Origin: Pseudoponticoccus marisrubri
Lineage (GTDB): Bacteria; Pseudomonadota; Alphaproteobacteria; Rhodobacterales; Rhodobacteraceae
Reading direction: 5' to 3'
Length of the DNA stretch: 64,000 nucleotides
Assembly: GCF_001482405.1 (NCBI RefSeq)
Contig: NZ_LPXO01000008.1
Coordinates: forward strand, 1-64,000
Positions 53,840-63,184 of this stretch are shown piece after piece. Position numbers and translations under genes: made by a program. Under the pieces are notes generated by a model that saw only the letters and a list, made by a program, of their open reading frames with translations, was not told where the DNA came from and did no database searches. Position 1 is the first letter of the stretch. Each line of letters begins with the position of its first letter.

Positions 53840-55219
53840 ATGGTCAACGAAAAGAGCTTTGCCCCCTGGGACGATCCCGATGCCCGCCCGCTGATCCGCT
53901 TCGAGCGCGTGACCAAGCGGTTCGGCGACTTCACCGCCATCGACGACCTGACGCTGGACATCTACGAGCGTGAATTCTTCGCGCTGCTGGGCCCGTCGGG
54001 CTGCGGCAAGACGACGATGATGCGCATGCTCGCCGGGTTCGAGGAGCCGAGCGAGGGGCAGATCCTGCTCTCGGGGCGCGACATCGCCCATGTGCCGCCG
54101 AACAAGCGCGCGGTGAACATGATGTTCCAGAGCTACGCGCTGTTCCCGCACCTGTCGGTTTGGGACAACATCGCCTTCGGGCTGCGCCGCGAGGGCAAGC
54201 CGAAGGAGCAGATCGAGGCCCGGGTGCAGGAGATGCTGCGCCTGACCCGGCTGGAGAAATTCGCCCGCCGCAAGCCGCACCAGATCTCGGGCGGGCAGCG
54301 GCAGCGCGTGGCGCTGGCCCGCAGCCTGGCCAAGGCGCCCAAGCTTCTGCTGCTGGACGAGCCGCTGGGCGCGCTCGACCGCAAGCTGCGCGAAGAGACG
54401 CAGTTCGAGCTGATGGACATCCAGGAGAAGACCGGCACCACCTTCGTGATCGTCACCCATGACCAGGAAGAGGCGATGACCGTCGCCAGCCGCGTCGCGG
54501 TGATGGACGAGGGGCGCATCGTGCAGGTCGCCACGCCGGACGTGATCTACGAGGCGCCCACCTCGGTCTACGTGGCCGATTTCATCGGCGACGTGAACCT
54601 GATCCGCGGCACGGCCCGTGCGCGCGACGCAGGACCCGCGCCCGAGCCCGACGCTGCCGCGCCCGAGGCGGTCGACCCGGTGCCCGGCGCCGCAGCCCCC
54701 CTGCCGCAGCCCGAGGGGCGCCGCCCGCAGCCCAACGCCATGGGCAAGTGGCTGCATGACCGCGTGCTCTACCGCATCCTCGGCCGCCGCCCCGACGAGC
54801 CCAGACAGCTGCCCCCGCCCGAGCCCGCCCGCGCCCCCGCGCAGCCCGCCCCTGCTCCGGCAGCGACCCCCGAGATCCCGCCCGGCGGGATCGAGATCCG
54901 CTGGTCCGAGGACACGCCGCCCCTGATCGCCGCCAATGGCGACCCGGCGCTGGACGGCAAGCCGGTCGTGCTGGCGCTGCGCCCCGAGAAGCTGGGCATC
55001 GCGCGCGAGCGGCCCGCCGCGGCCAACCTGCTGCAGGGCAAGGTCATCGATATCGGCTATCTCGGCAACATCTCGACCTACCATGTCGAGCTGCCCGACG
55101 GCACCATGGTCAAGGCGCAGATCACCAACACGCGCCGCGTGTCCCGCCGCGACATCACCTGGGAGGACGAGGTCTGGCTCAGCTTCTCGCCCACCGCCGG
55201 CGTGGTGCTGGAAGAATGA
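53840..55219 (+). CDS. Polyamine ABC transporter ATP-binding protein with long insertion
   Basis: A 459-aa ATPase of the PotA/PotG type. Walker A GPSGCGKTT, Q-loop FQSYALFPHL, signature ISGGQRQRVALARSLA and Walker B LLLLDEPLGALD are intact in residues 20-250. The TOBE domain resumes at LALRPEKLGI (about residue 374). Between them (about 257-370) is an insertion of more than 80 residues beyond the usual linker, rich in Pro and Ala, containing WLHDRVLYRILGRRPDEP. It is not a frameshift, because the frame is continuous on both sides. The insertion's role is unknown. Confidence 0.93.
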   Translation: MVNEKSFAPWDDPDARPLIRFERVTKRFGDFTAIDDLTLDIYEREFFALLGPSGCGKTTMMRMLAGFEEPSEGQILLSGRDIAHVPPNKRAVNMMFQSYALFPHLSVWDNIAFGLRREGKPKEQIEARVQEMLRLTRLEKFARRKPHQISGGQRQRVALARSLAKAPKLLLLDEPLGALDRKLREETQFELMDIQEKTGTTFVIVTHDQEEAMTVASRVAVMDEGRIVQVATPDVIYEAPTSVYVADFIGDVNLIRGTARARDAGPAPEPDAAAPEAVDPVPGAAAPLPQPEGRRPQPNAMGKWLHDRVLYRILGRRPDEPRQLPPPEPARAPAQPAPAPAATPEIPPGGIEIRWSEDTPPLIAANGDPALDGKPVVLALRPEKLGIARERPAAANLLQGKVIDIGYLGNISTYHVELPDGTMVKAQITNTRRVSRRDITWEDEVWLSFSPTAGVVLEE

Positions 55220-55241
55220 TCGCCCCTGCGGAGCACATGGC

Positions 55242-56132
55242 ATGAGACGCGCGGTCCTGATCGTCATCCCCTACCTGTGGCTGCTGGCGCTGTTCCTCAT
55301 CCCCTTCGTGATCGTGCTCAAGATCTCGTTGTCGGACGTGGCGCTGGCGCGCCCGCCCTACATGCCGCAGCTGGACCTGTCCGAGGGCTGGGCCGGGATC
55401 CGCGACTTCTTTGCCGCGCTGGATTTCGAGAATTTCGTCTTCCTGACCACCGATGACCTCTATTTCAAGGCCTATCTCAGTTCGCTCCGGATCGCGGTGA
55501 CGGCCACGCTGATCACGTTGGTGGTGGGCTATCCCATCGCCTACGGCATGGCGCGCGCGGCGCCGGAATGGCGCCCGACCCTGCTGATGCTGGTGATCCT
55601 GCCCTTCTGGACCTCGTTCCTGATCCGGGTCTATTCGTGGATGGGCATCCTGTCGAACGAAGGCGTGCTGAACCAGTTCCTGATCGGGCTGGGCGTCATC
55701 GGCGAGCCGCTGCAGATCCTCAACACCAACACCGCCGTCTATATCGGAATCGTCTACACCTACCTGCCCTTCATGATCCTGCCGATCTACGCAGCGCTCG
55801 AGAAGATGGATGAAAGCCTGCTGGAGGCGGCCGAGGACCTGGGCGCCTCGCGGCTCTCGGCCTTCTGGCTGGTCACCGTGCCCCTGTCGCGCAGCGGCAT
55901 CGTGGCGGGCTGCTTCCTGGTGCTGATCCCGTCCATCGGCGAATTCGTGATCCCCTCGCTTCTGGGCGGGTCGGACACGCTGATGATCGGCAAGGTCCTG
56001 TGGGAGGAGTTCTTCTCGAACCGCGACTGGCCGGTGGCCAGCGCCGTGGCGGTGATCCTGCTGCTGATCCTGATCATCCCCATCGTGCTGTTCCAGCGCA
56101 GCGAGGACAAGGCGCGGGAGGCCGGCAAATGA
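55242..56132 (+). CDS. Polyamine ABC transporter permease (PotH-like)
   Basis: A 296-aa inner-membrane permease with about six transmembrane helices. The EAA loop lies in LEAAEDLGASRLSAFWLVTVPLS, which contacts the ATPase. It pairs with the next permease to form the channel. The ATG at 55242 follows GGAG by about nine bases and lies 22 bases after the ATPase stop. Its stop overlaps the next gene by four bases (ATGA). Confidence 0.93.
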   Translation: MRRAVLIVIPYLWLLALFLIPFVIVLKISLSDVALARPPYMPQLDLSEGWAGIRDFFAALDFENFVFLTTDDLYFKAYLSSLRIAVTATLITLVVGYPIAYGMARAAPEWRPTLLMLVILPFWTSFLIRVYSWMGILSNEGVLNQFLIGLGVIGEPLQILNTNTAVYIGIVYTYLPFMILPIYAALEKMDESLLEAAEDLGASRLSAFWLVTVPLSRSGIVAGCFLVLIPSIGEFVIPSLLGGSDTLMIGKVLWEEFFSNRDWPVASAVAVILLLILIIPIVLFQRSEDKAREAGK

Positions 56133-56947
56133 CGCGGTTCTCATGGTTCAACGTCACCTCGCTGACGCTCGGCTTTGCCTTCCTCTACCTGCCGATGGTG
56201 ATCCTCGTCATCTACAGCTTCAACGCCAGCCAGCTGGTCACGGTCTGGGCCGGCTTCTCGACGCGCTGGTATGGCGAGCTGTTCCGCAACGAGGAATTCC
56301 TCGACGCGGCCTGGGTGACGGTGCAGGTGGCCTTCTATTCCTCGACCATCGCCACGGTGCTGGGCACCATGGCAGCGCATGTCATGGTGCGCGGCGGGCG
56401 CTTTCGCGGGCGCACGCTGTTTTCCGGCATGATCTACGCGCCGCTTGTGATGCCCGAGGTGATCACCGGCCTGTCGCTGCTGCTGCTGTTCATCGGCATC
56501 GGCATGGATCGCGGCGTGGTCACCGTGGTGCTGGCGCATACGACCTTTTCCATGTGCTATGTCTCGGTCGTGGTGTCCTCGCGGCTGGTGGCCTTCGACC
56601 GCTCGCTGGAAGAGGCGGCGCTGGACCTTGGCGCCTCGCCCTTCGACGCGTTCCGCCTGGTCACCCTGCCGATCATCGCCCCGGCGGTGATCTCGGGCTG
56701 GCTGCTGGCCTTCACCCTGTCGCTGGACGACCTCGTGATTGCCAGCTTCACCACCGGGCCGGGCGCCACCACGTTGCCGATCAAGATCTTCTCGGCCGTG
56801 CGGCTGGGCGTCAGCCCCGAGATCAACGCGCTGTCGACCCTGCTGATCGGCATCGTGACGGTGGGGGTGGTGACGACCTCGCTGGTCACCAAGCGCGCCG
56901 CCGTGCAGCGCGCGCGCGAGGAACAGGCCGCCCAGCGCGCCACATGA
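56129..56947 (+). CDS. Polyamine ABC transporter permease (PotI-like)
   Basis: A 272-aa second permease subunit with about six helices. FLYLPMVILVIYSFNAS near the N-terminus and the EAA loop LEEAALDLGASPFDAFRLVTLPII are typical of PotI/PotC. It overlaps both neighbours by four bases, so transport and oxidation genes are translationally linked. No ATP-binding or periplasmic part is fused. Confidence 0.94.
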   Translation: MTRFSWFNVTSLTLGFAFLYLPMVILVIYSFNASQLVTVWAGFSTRWYGELFRNEEFLDAAWVTVQVAFYSSTIATVLGTMAAHVMVRGGRFRGRTLFSGMIYAPLVMPEVITGLSLLLLFIGIGMDRGVVTVVLAHTTFSMCYVSVVVSSRLVAFDRSLEEAALDLGASPFDAFRLVTLPIIAPAVISGWLLAFTLSLDDLVIASFTTGPGATTLPIKIFSAVRLGVSPEINALSTLLIGIVTVGVVTTSLVTKRAAVQRAREEQAAQRAT

Positions 56948-58260
56948 GACGCCTCTACGAGCCGGCCGCCTATGCCCCGCAGGCGGCCTGTTTCTGGGCC
57001 GATACGGTCGCGCCCGAAGACTGGCCCGCGCTGGAGCGGGACGGGGTCGCGGATGTCGTCATCATCGGCGGAGGTTTCACCGGGCTGAACGCGGCGCTGG
57101 CGCTGGCCCGGGCGGGGCGCGACGTGGCGGTGCTGGAGGCCGGGACGCCGGGTTTCGGCGCGTCGGGACGAAATGGCGGGTTCTGCTGCCTTGGCGGGGC
57201 CAAGGCGCCCGACGCGCTGCTGCGCCGGCAGTTCGGGGACGAAGCCCCGCAGCACTGGGCCGAGGCCGAGCGCGCGGCGGTGGCGTTCGTGGACAGGCTG
57301 AGCGCGGGGTGGGAGATCGACCGGCATTCGCAGGGCGAGACCCTGCTGGCCCATACCGCGCGCCACTGGCAGGCGCTGCAACGCGAGGCGGCCGGGCTGG
57401 AGACGCGCTACGGCGTGGCGCCCGAGCTGATGGCGCCGGACGCGCTGCGGCAGGCCGGGTTGGGCGGGCCGTGGCATGGCGGGATGACCCTGCCGCTGGG
57501 CTTTGCGCTGAACCCGCGGAAATACCATGCCGGGCTGGCCGGGGCGGCGCGGGAGGCGGGCGCAAGGCTCTTTGCCCACACACAAGCACGCGGCCTGCGG
57601 CGCGACGGCGATGGCTGGCAGGTGGACACCGGCCACGCCCGCCTGCGCGCGCGTCAGGTGCTGATCGCCACCAATGGCTATTCCTCCGAGGACCTGCCCG
57701 GCTGGCTGGCGGCGCGCACCCTGCCGGCGCTGTCCAGCGTCATCGTCACCCGGCCCCTGACGGCGGAAGAACAGGCCGCGGCGGGCTGGTGGTCGGCACA
57801 GATGGCCTATGACACGCGCCTCCTGCTGCATTACTTCCGGCTGTTGCCGGACGGGCGCTTCCTGTTCGGGATGCGCGGGGGGCTGTCCGCCGCGCCGCGC
57901 GCGCAGGCCGCGATCTCGCGCCGGATTCGCAGTGATTTCGCGCGGCTCTTCCCGGCGTGGCAGGGTGTGGAGATCACGCATGAATGGTCCGGGCTCGTCT
58001 GCCTGCTGCGCGCGCTGGTGCCCTTTGCAGGGTCGGTCCCGGGGCATCCGGGCCTGTTCGCCGCGCTGGGCTATCACGGCAACGGCGTGGCCATGGGCAG
58101 CTATGCCGGCGCGCAGATCGCCACGCAGATGGCGGGCACCGACCGCCCGGGCCCCTTTCCCGACTGGCTGGCAACGCCACCGCGGCGCTTTCCGCTGGGC
58201 CGGTTCCGGCGGTCCCTGCTGCGCCCCGCCTACCTGCTGGGCGAGGCCTTCGACCTCTAG
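56944..58260 (+). CDS. FAD-dependent oxidoreductase (DAO family, PuuB-like)
   Basis: A 438-aa flavoprotein of the DAO/glycine-oxidase family. The FAD loop IIGGGFTGLNAALALA begins at about residue 40, and ASGRNGGFC is the second family landmark. By family and by operon position it probably oxidises putrescine, gamma-glutamylputrescine or another imported amine in the cytoplasm. No gamma-glutamylputrescine synthetase (puuA) is nearby, so the true substrate is open. It overlaps the permease gene by four bases and shares its TAG with the convergent transporter gene. Confidence 0.88.
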   Translation: MRRLYEPAAYAPQAACFWADTVAPEDWPALERDGVADVVIIGGGFTGLNAALALARAGRDVAVLEAGTPGFGASGRNGGFCCLGGAKAPDALLRRQFGDEAPQHWAEAERAAVAFVDRLSAGWEIDRHSQGETLLAHTARHWQALQREAAGLETRYGVAPELMAPDALRQAGLGGPWHGGMTLPLGFALNPRKYHAGLAGAAREAGARLFAHTQARGLRRDGDGWQVDTGHARLRARQVLIATNGYSSEDLPGWLAARTLPALSSVIVTRPLTAEEQAAAGWWSAQMAYDTRLLLHYFRLLPDGRFLFGMRGGLSAAPRAQAAISRRIRSDFARLFPAWQGVEITHEWSGLVCLLRALVPFAGSVPGHPGLFAALGYHGNGVAMGSYAGAQIATQMAGTDRPGPFPDWLATPPRRFPLGRFRRSLLRPAYLLGEAFDL

Positions 58261-59171
58261 CCGTAGGGCGTCATCTTGCTGCGCGCGCGACCGCGTTGCA
58301 GGCCGAGCTGCCGTTCGCGCCAGACGATCAGGATGCCCGCCACCATCACGACGCCCGAGCCCACCAGCACCATCGGCGTCGGCGCCTCGTCGAAAAAGGC
58401 GATGCCGAACAGGATGGCGAAGAGAATCGAGGCATAGTCGAAGGGCGCCAGCATCGCGGCGCCCGCGAACTTGTAGGCCGAGGTCAGCAGGATCTGCGCC
58501 ACGCCGCCGATCAGCCCGGCGCTGACCAGCATGGCCAGCCCCGTCCAGCCGGGCCATGTCCAGCCGAAGGGCGCCGTCAGCAGGGCAAAGCAGGTGGCGG
58601 TGAGCGAGAAGTAGAACACGATGGCCGAGGTCTCCTCGACCGCGACCATGCGGCGGATCTGGATCTGGGCCAGCGCACGGAACAGCGCCGAGGTCAGGAT
58701 CAGCGCGACCCCCAGTGTCGCCCCGTCGGCCAGGTCGTCGATGGTCAGGCGCGGCCAGAGCACGATGGTCACCCCCACCAGCCCCAGCGCCACGGCGGAC
58801 ATGCGGAACAGGCGCAACCGCTCGCCCAGCAGCAGCGCGGCCAGCAGCACGGTCATCAGGGGCGCGGCATAGCCCAGCGCCGTCACCTCGGGCAGGGGCA
58901 GCAAGCCCAGCGCGGCAAAGCCGCAGCCCATGGCCGTGACCCCGATCACGCCCCGCCCGACATGCGCCCAGGGGTTCGAGATCTTCAGCCCGGTCGACAA
59001 GTCGCCGCGCATGGCCAGCCAGGCGACGATCACCGGCATGGCAAAGAAGGAGCGGAAGAAGACGGCCTCGCCCGTGGGGACCAGCGCGGTGCTGGCCTTG
59101 ATCAGCGACGCCATGATGGTGAACAGGAAAACAGAGATCAATTTCAGCGCAATGCCGCGCAACGGGGACAT
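58257..59171 (-). CDS. DMT family (EamA) transporter
   Basis: A 304-aa membrane protein with ten predicted helices in two five-helix EamA repeats. TGEAVFFRSFFAMPVI and ALGYAAPLMTVLLAALLLGERL are characteristic of the first repeat; FAGAAMLAPFDYASILFAILFG of the second (in sequence order). Substrates of this family are diverse metabolites; nothing here identifies one. Its stop codon and that of the convergent FAD oxidase share the palindrome CTAG at 58257-58260. Confidence 0.9.
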   Translation of the reverse strand: MSPLRGIALKLISVFLFTIMASLIKASTALVPTGEAVFFRSFFAMPVIVAWLAMRGDLSTGLKISNPWAHVGRGVIGVTAMGCGFAALGLLPLPEVTALGYAAPLMTVLLAALLLGERLRLFRMSAVALGLVGVTIVLWPRLTIDDLADGATLGVALILTSALFRALAQIQIRRMVAVEETSAIVFYFSLTATCFALLTAPFGWTWPGWTGLAMLVSAGLIGGVAQILLTSAYKFAGAAMLAPFDYASILFAILFGIAFFDEAPTPMVLVGSGVVMVAGILIVWRERQLGLQRGRARSKMTPYG

Positions 59172-59258
59172 GTGGTGTCCTTCACTGTGGGAATGCGCGC
59201 AGATTGGACCCGCCGGCGGGGAAGGTCAATCGGCCATGGGGCGGAATGTCGCGGCCCG

Positions 59259-59636
59259 TCAGGTCGTCTCGAGGCAGTGGCGACGGAAGGCGCGCTTGAG
59301 CATGTCGAGCTCGGCGCGCAGCAGGTCGACCTCGGCGCGCAGATCCTCGCCCTGCACCTCGCCCGCGATCAGGGTGAAACTGTCCAGCACCACGTCCGCC
59401 TGTGCGTCCGAGATCAGGAAGGTCTGCACCCCGTCGCCCACCGCCTCGGGCGGGACGGGCACCTCGAGCAGGTAGATCCCGGTCTTCTGCGTCTCGGTCA
59501 CGGTGACGCCGCGCACCGGGCGGTCGCGCAGCGTGACGGCGATCTGCGGCGCGGGCGCATCCTGCTGGCGGGTGCTCAGCAGCCCCTCCCAGATACCTTC
59601 GCGGAACCGGGTCTTGGTCAGGGTATAGGCGCTCAT
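59259..59636 (-). CDS. Hypothetical protein, 125 aa
   Basis: A soluble protein without signal peptide. The N-terminal two thirds look beta-rich (GIYLLEVPVPPEAVGDG, TFLISDAQADVVLDSFTL), and the last 30 residues (EDLRAEVDLLRAELDMLKRA) form a likely coiled coil. No family recognised. It lies 28 bases after the DUF6478 gene on the same strand and is probably co-transcribed with it. Confidence 0.68.
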   Translation of the reverse strand: MSAYTLTKTRFREGIWEGLLSTRQQDAPAPQIAVTLRDRPVRGVTVTETQKTGIYLLEVPVPPEAVGDGVQTFLISDAQADVVLDSFTLIAGEVQGEDLRAEVDLLRAELDMLKRAFRRHCLETT

Positions 59637-59664
59637 CGTGACATCCCTCGTATCTGCGCCGCGC

Positions 59665-60438
59665 CTAGAGCTCGGCCCGCTTGCGGCGGCTGAAGGTCAG
59701 GTCGCGCAGCGTCACCTGGTTCATCTGCGGCCCCTCGAAGATCAGGTCGAGCCACATCTTCTCGACCCGCTTCTCGTTCATCTTGGTATAGGCCAGATCG
59801 AACTCGATCATGATCTCGGGCGCGTCCAGCGGCAGCTCGCGCACGATCTGCTCGGTATTGGGGCCATGCTTGATGTTGAGCCGGGCAAAGATCTCCAGCG
59901 GCTTTTCCATCTCGACGATGGTCTCGACCCGGATCAGGTGCTTGCGGCGCAGGTTGCGGCTGGCCGCCTCGGGCAGGTCGATGGCCAGCGACAGGTAGGA
60001 GCCGTCAAAGCGGAACACGTCCAGCCGCAGCCCATAGGCGGCCAGGTCGGCCTCGCGCATGTTGCGCAGCTGGCGCAGCGTCAGCTCGGACTGGGCGCAG
60101 TCGTGGAACAGCGTCACCTCGCCGCCCAGCATCGACTTGGACGGCACCGAGGACAGCCCGGCCACCGGCAGCGGACCGCACCACAGGTCGGGCCGCCACG
60201 CCCAGTCGGAATCGGGCGGGCGCGGAAAGGCCTGGTTGCCGATCATCGGCAGGGCCAGCCGTTCCTCGGCCACGTGGATCACCCGGTCGACATGGGCCTT
60301 GAGCTTGCGGGCGCGGGCGCGCTGGCGGCGCAGCTCGGGCAGCTCGGTCCGCGGGGCCATGGCGGCCCGGCGTGCCCAGCGGCGCAGGCTGGCGGCCTCG
60401 AGTGTCCGGTCGAGCCATCCGCGCGTCTCGCTTGCCAT
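59665..60438 (-). CDS. Hypothetical protein, probable DUF6478 family
   Basis: A 257-aa soluble protein beginning with a basic, helical stretch (RRWARRAAMAPRTELPELRR) and containing FRFDGSYLSLAIDLPEAA and the PPDSDWAWRPDLWCGPL region. I associate it with DUF6478, found mainly in Rhodobacteraceae; confidence in that name is moderate and no function is known. The ATG at 60436-60438 was chosen, since upstream sequence has no similarity and the next gene ends 58 bases before it. It lies between the lipoprotein and the 125-aa gene. Confidence 0.7.
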   Translation of the reverse strand: MASETRGWLDRTLEAASLRRWARRAAMAPRTELPELRRQRARARKLKAHVDRVIHVAEERLALPMIGNQAFPRPPDSDWAWRPDLWCGPLPVAGLSSVPSKSMLGGEVTLFHDCAQSELTLRQLRNMREADLAAYGLRLDVFRFDGSYLSLAIDLPEAASRNLRRKHLIRVETIVEMEKPLEIFARLNIKHGPNTEQIVRELPLDAPEIMIEFDLAYTKMNEKRVEKMWLDLIFEGPQMNQVTLRDLTFSRRKRAEL

Positions 60439-60496
60439 GCCTGCCTGGTCCCTCTTGTCCTGCCCGTCCGGCCGATTGTTTCGGTTCTGGGAACTA

Positions 60497-61156
60497 TTAT
60501 GGCAAATCCTGAGGATTGAATAAACGCCCGAATAGCCCGGGGCGGCGCGGTGCGGCCTCGGCCACCTCGCCCGGCGCGGCGGGTTCGGGGCTGAGCGCCC
60601 TGATCCGGTCGCGCACCCGCGCCAGAAGGGCGCCGCCGTCCCGGTCGGCCAGCGCGCTGTCCTCGGGCGCGTAGAGCCCCAGCACCACGATATGCGTGCC
60701 CTGGAAGAAGGCGGCGCGCCAGTGCCGGGCATCGCCCCCCTCCAGCAGCGTGTCGCCGCCGCTGCCCAGATGGGCGGTGACAAAGCCTTCGCGGCGCTCG
60801 CCGCCGATCAGCTGCGCACCGGCCTCCTCGGCCAGGGTTTGCGGGCTGGGCAGCGCGTCGCCGCCTTGGTTGGGCCCGACCGCGACCGAGACCAGCAGCG
60901 GGTCCACCGGGGTGCCGCGTTTGCCCCCCGACAGGATGTGGCACGAAGCGATCATGGCAAAGCCGCGCTGCGCCCGCGATTCCAGCGTCTTGCGGTCGAT
61001 GCAGTAGCCCGGCGGCCCGGCGACGACCACGTCGCCACCGACCAACCGGACCTGTTCCGGCGGGGGGCCGCTGCCGATGCCGCGGCCGAGCGTCGCGCAA
61101 CCCGCCAGCAGCGTCAGCCCGGCCAGTCCCGTCAGCGCGGCGACACGGCCCCGCAT
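60497..61156 (-). CDS. Putative lipoprotein, 219 aa
   Basis: The N-terminus MRGRVAALTG and a hydrophobic core end in the lipobox LLAGC, with lipidated Cys at residue 20. The mature part contains VVVAGPPGYCIDRKTLESR and AFFQGTHIVVLGLYAPEDS; I know no named family for it. The ATG lies four bases after the ilvD stop, so the two genes are probably co-transcribed, though a functional link is not evident. It should sit in the periplasm, attached to the inner or outer membrane. Confidence 0.78.
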   Translation of the reverse strand: MRGRVAALTGLAGLTLLAGCATLGRGIGSGPPPEQVRLVGGDVVVAGPPGYCIDRKTLESRAQRGFAMIASCHILSGGKRGTPVDPLLVSVAVGPNQGGDALPSPQTLAEEAGAQLIGGERREGFVTAHLGSGGDTLLEGGDARHWRAAFFQGTHIVVLGLYAPEDSALADRDGGALLARVRDRIRALSPEPAAPGEVAEAAPRRPGLFGRLFNPQDLP

Positions 61157-61160
61157 GACC

Positions 61161-62894
61161 TCAGAGATCCGCGTAGGAGTGCTTTTCCTTGGCGCCGCCC
61201 GGATGGGTCACCGCCCCCTTGTAGGTCTCGCCCACCAGCTGGGAGTATTTCCACAGCGCACCCGAGGCATAGATCGTCTCGCGCGGGCCGGCCCAGGCCG
61301 CCTTGCGCTCGGCCAGCGTCGCCTCGTCCAGCGCGACCGACAGCTCGCCCTTGACCGCATCGATGGTGATGACGTCGCCATCCTGCACCAGCGCGATGGG
61401 CCCGCAGGCCGCCGCCTCGGGGCCGACATGTCCCACGCAGAAGCCGCGCGTCGCGCCCGAGAAGCGGCCATCGGTGATCAGCGCCACCTTCTTGCCCATG
61501 CCCTGGCCGGACAGTGCTGCGGTGGTGGCCAGCATCTCGCGCATGCCGGGGCCGCCGGCGGGGCCCTCGTTGCGGATCACCAGCACCTCGCCCTCCTTGT
61601 AGGAGCGCGCCTTGACCGCCTCGAAGGCATCTTCCTCGCATTCGAAGACCCGCGCCGGGCCCGAGAAGACCTGCTCCTCGGCGCTCATGCCAGCGACCTT
61701 CACGATGGCGCCCTCGGGGGCGAGATTGCCCTTCAACCCGACCACGCCGCCGGTCTTGGTGATCGGCGTCTCGATCGGGTAGATCACCTTGCCATCGGCC
61801 TCGCGGTCGATCCGGTCGAGCTCCTCGCCGATGGACCGGCCGCTGGCGGTCATGCAATCCTCGTGGATCAGGCCCGCCTTGCGCAGCTCCTTCATCACCA
61901 CGGGCAGGCCGCCCACCTCGTAGAGATCCTTGGCGACGTATTGCCCACCGGGCTTGAGATCGACGAAATAGGGCGTGTCCTTGAAGATCTCGCAGACATC
62001 GTCGAGGTAGAATTCCAGCCCCGCCTCATGCGCGATGGCCGGCAGGTGCAGCCCCGCATTGGTCGAGCCGCCGGTGCAGGCGACGACGCGCGCGGCATTC
62101 TCCAGCGATTTCAGCGTGACCACGTCACGCGCGCGGATGTTTTTCTCCAGCAGCTCCATCACCGCAAGCCCCGAGGCCGTGGCGTACTGGTCGCGGCTCT
62201 CGTAGGGCGCCGGCGCACCGGCCGAGTTCATCAGCGCCAGCCCGATCGCCTCCGAGACGCAGGCCATGGTGTTGGCGGTGAACTGCCCGCCGCAGGCGCC
62301 GGCCGAGGGGCAGGCGACCTTCTCCAGCGCGGTCAGCTCCTCGTCGGAATTCTGCCCGGCCTGGTGGCGGCCGACCGCCTCGAACACGTCCTGCACGGTC
62401 ACGTCACGGCCCTTGTAGCGCCCCGGCATGATCGAGCCGCCATAGATGAAGACCGAGGGCACGTTCAGCCGCACCATGGCCATCATCATGCCCGGCAGCG
62501 ACTTGTCGCAGCCCGCCAGCCCGACGATCGCGTCATAGCAATGCCCGCGCATGGTCAGCTCGACCGTGTCGGCGATCGCCTCGCGCGAGGCGAGGCTCGA
62601 GCGCATGCCCTCGTGGCCCATGGCGATGCCGTCGGTCACGGTGATCGTGGTGAACTCGCGCGGCGTCCCCGAGCCCTCCTTGACGCCCAGCTTGACCGCC
62701 TGCGCCTGCCGGTTCAGCGCGATATTGCACGGCGCCGCCTCGTTCCAGCAGGTGGCGACCCCGATCAGCGGCTGGTGGATCTCGTCCTCGGACATGCCCA
62801 TCGCGTAATAGTAGGAGCGATGCGGCGCACGGGCCGGGCCCTCGGTGACATGGCGGCTGGGCAGTCTGGATTTGTCGAACGGACGCTTGAGCAT
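61161..62894 (-). CDS. ilvD: Dihydroxy-acid dehydratase
   Basis: The 577-aa Fe-S enzyme of valine, isoleucine and leucine synthesis, converting dihydroxy acids to 2-keto acids. Cluster ligands are visible in [23 protein letters not shown] and [17 protein letters not shown], and the late [16 protein letters not shown] motif is diagnostic. Length and motifs fit the larger alphaproteobacterial form. A lipoprotein gene follows after four bases. The 290-base upstream gap carries an inverted pair of dispersed repeats. Confidence 0.96.
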   Translation of the reverse strand: MLKRPFDKSRLPSRHVTEGPARAPHRSYYYAMGMSEDEIHQPLIGVATCWNEAAPCNIALNRQAQAVKLGVKEGSGTPREFTTITVTDGIAMGHEGMRSSLASREAIADTVELTMRGHCYDAIVGLAGCDKSLPGMMMAMVRLNVPSVFIYGGSIMPGRYKGRDVTVQDVFEAVGRHQAGQNSDEELTALEKVACPSAGACGGQFTANTMACVSEAIGLALMNSAGAPAPYESRDQYATASGLAVMELLEKNIRARDVVTLKSLENAARVVACTGGSTNAGLHLPAIAHEAGLEFYLDDVCEIFKDTPYFVDLKPGGQYVAKDLYEVGGLPVVMKELRKAGLIHEDCMTASGRSIGEELDRIDREADGKVIYPIETPITKTGGVVGLKGNLAPEGAIVKVAGMSAEEQVFSGPARVFECEEDAFEAVKARSYKEGEVLVIRNEGPAGGPGMREMLATTAALSGQGMGKKVALITDGRFSGATRGFCVGHVGPEAAACGPIALVQDGDVITIDAVKGELSVALDEATLAERKAAWAGPRETIYASGALWKYSQLVGETYKGAVTHPGGAKEKHSYADL

Positions 62895-63005
62895 CGCTTA
62901 CCTCCCGGATGGTGTTGATTTCGGGATAGCGAAGCGCTGCCGGAGGGGCAAGATGCAAGCGCCCGCTTCCCTGCCCGGCGGGTCCACGCGCGGCCCCGTC
63001 GGAAT

Positions 63006-63068
63006 GAGTATTTTCGGAAAGATGAAAGTGGGGCGCGCGCCTGGCTTTCACCTTTCCGGCAAATACTC
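63006..63068. repeat. Inverted pair of GAGTATTT dispersed elements forming a long hairpin
   Basis: Bases 63006-63028 (GAGTATTTTCGG, then AAAGATGAAAG) are nearly the inverse complement of 63045-63068. The arms are about 23 bases with few mismatches and a 16-base GC-rich loop. They lie between the start of ilvD (leftward) and the end of mbfA (leftward), so the hairpin may terminate or stabilise mbfA mRNA. Confidence 0.65.
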
Positions 63069-63184
63069 GATCGCGACAGGCGCCGCCCCGCGCAAGACTT
63101 CGGCGCGAGGCGCCTTGCGGGACGGTGGGCGGGGCGATGTGCGCATGCACGAGCGTCCGGCCGAAGGCCGGCCCGCCCGCCGGA

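Noticed and set aside
52520-55267. A minus-strand frame extending the GntR gene upstream to more than 1100 codons
   Set aside because: The extension is antisense to the transporter genes; GntR proteins begin just before the winged helix at ATG 52519.
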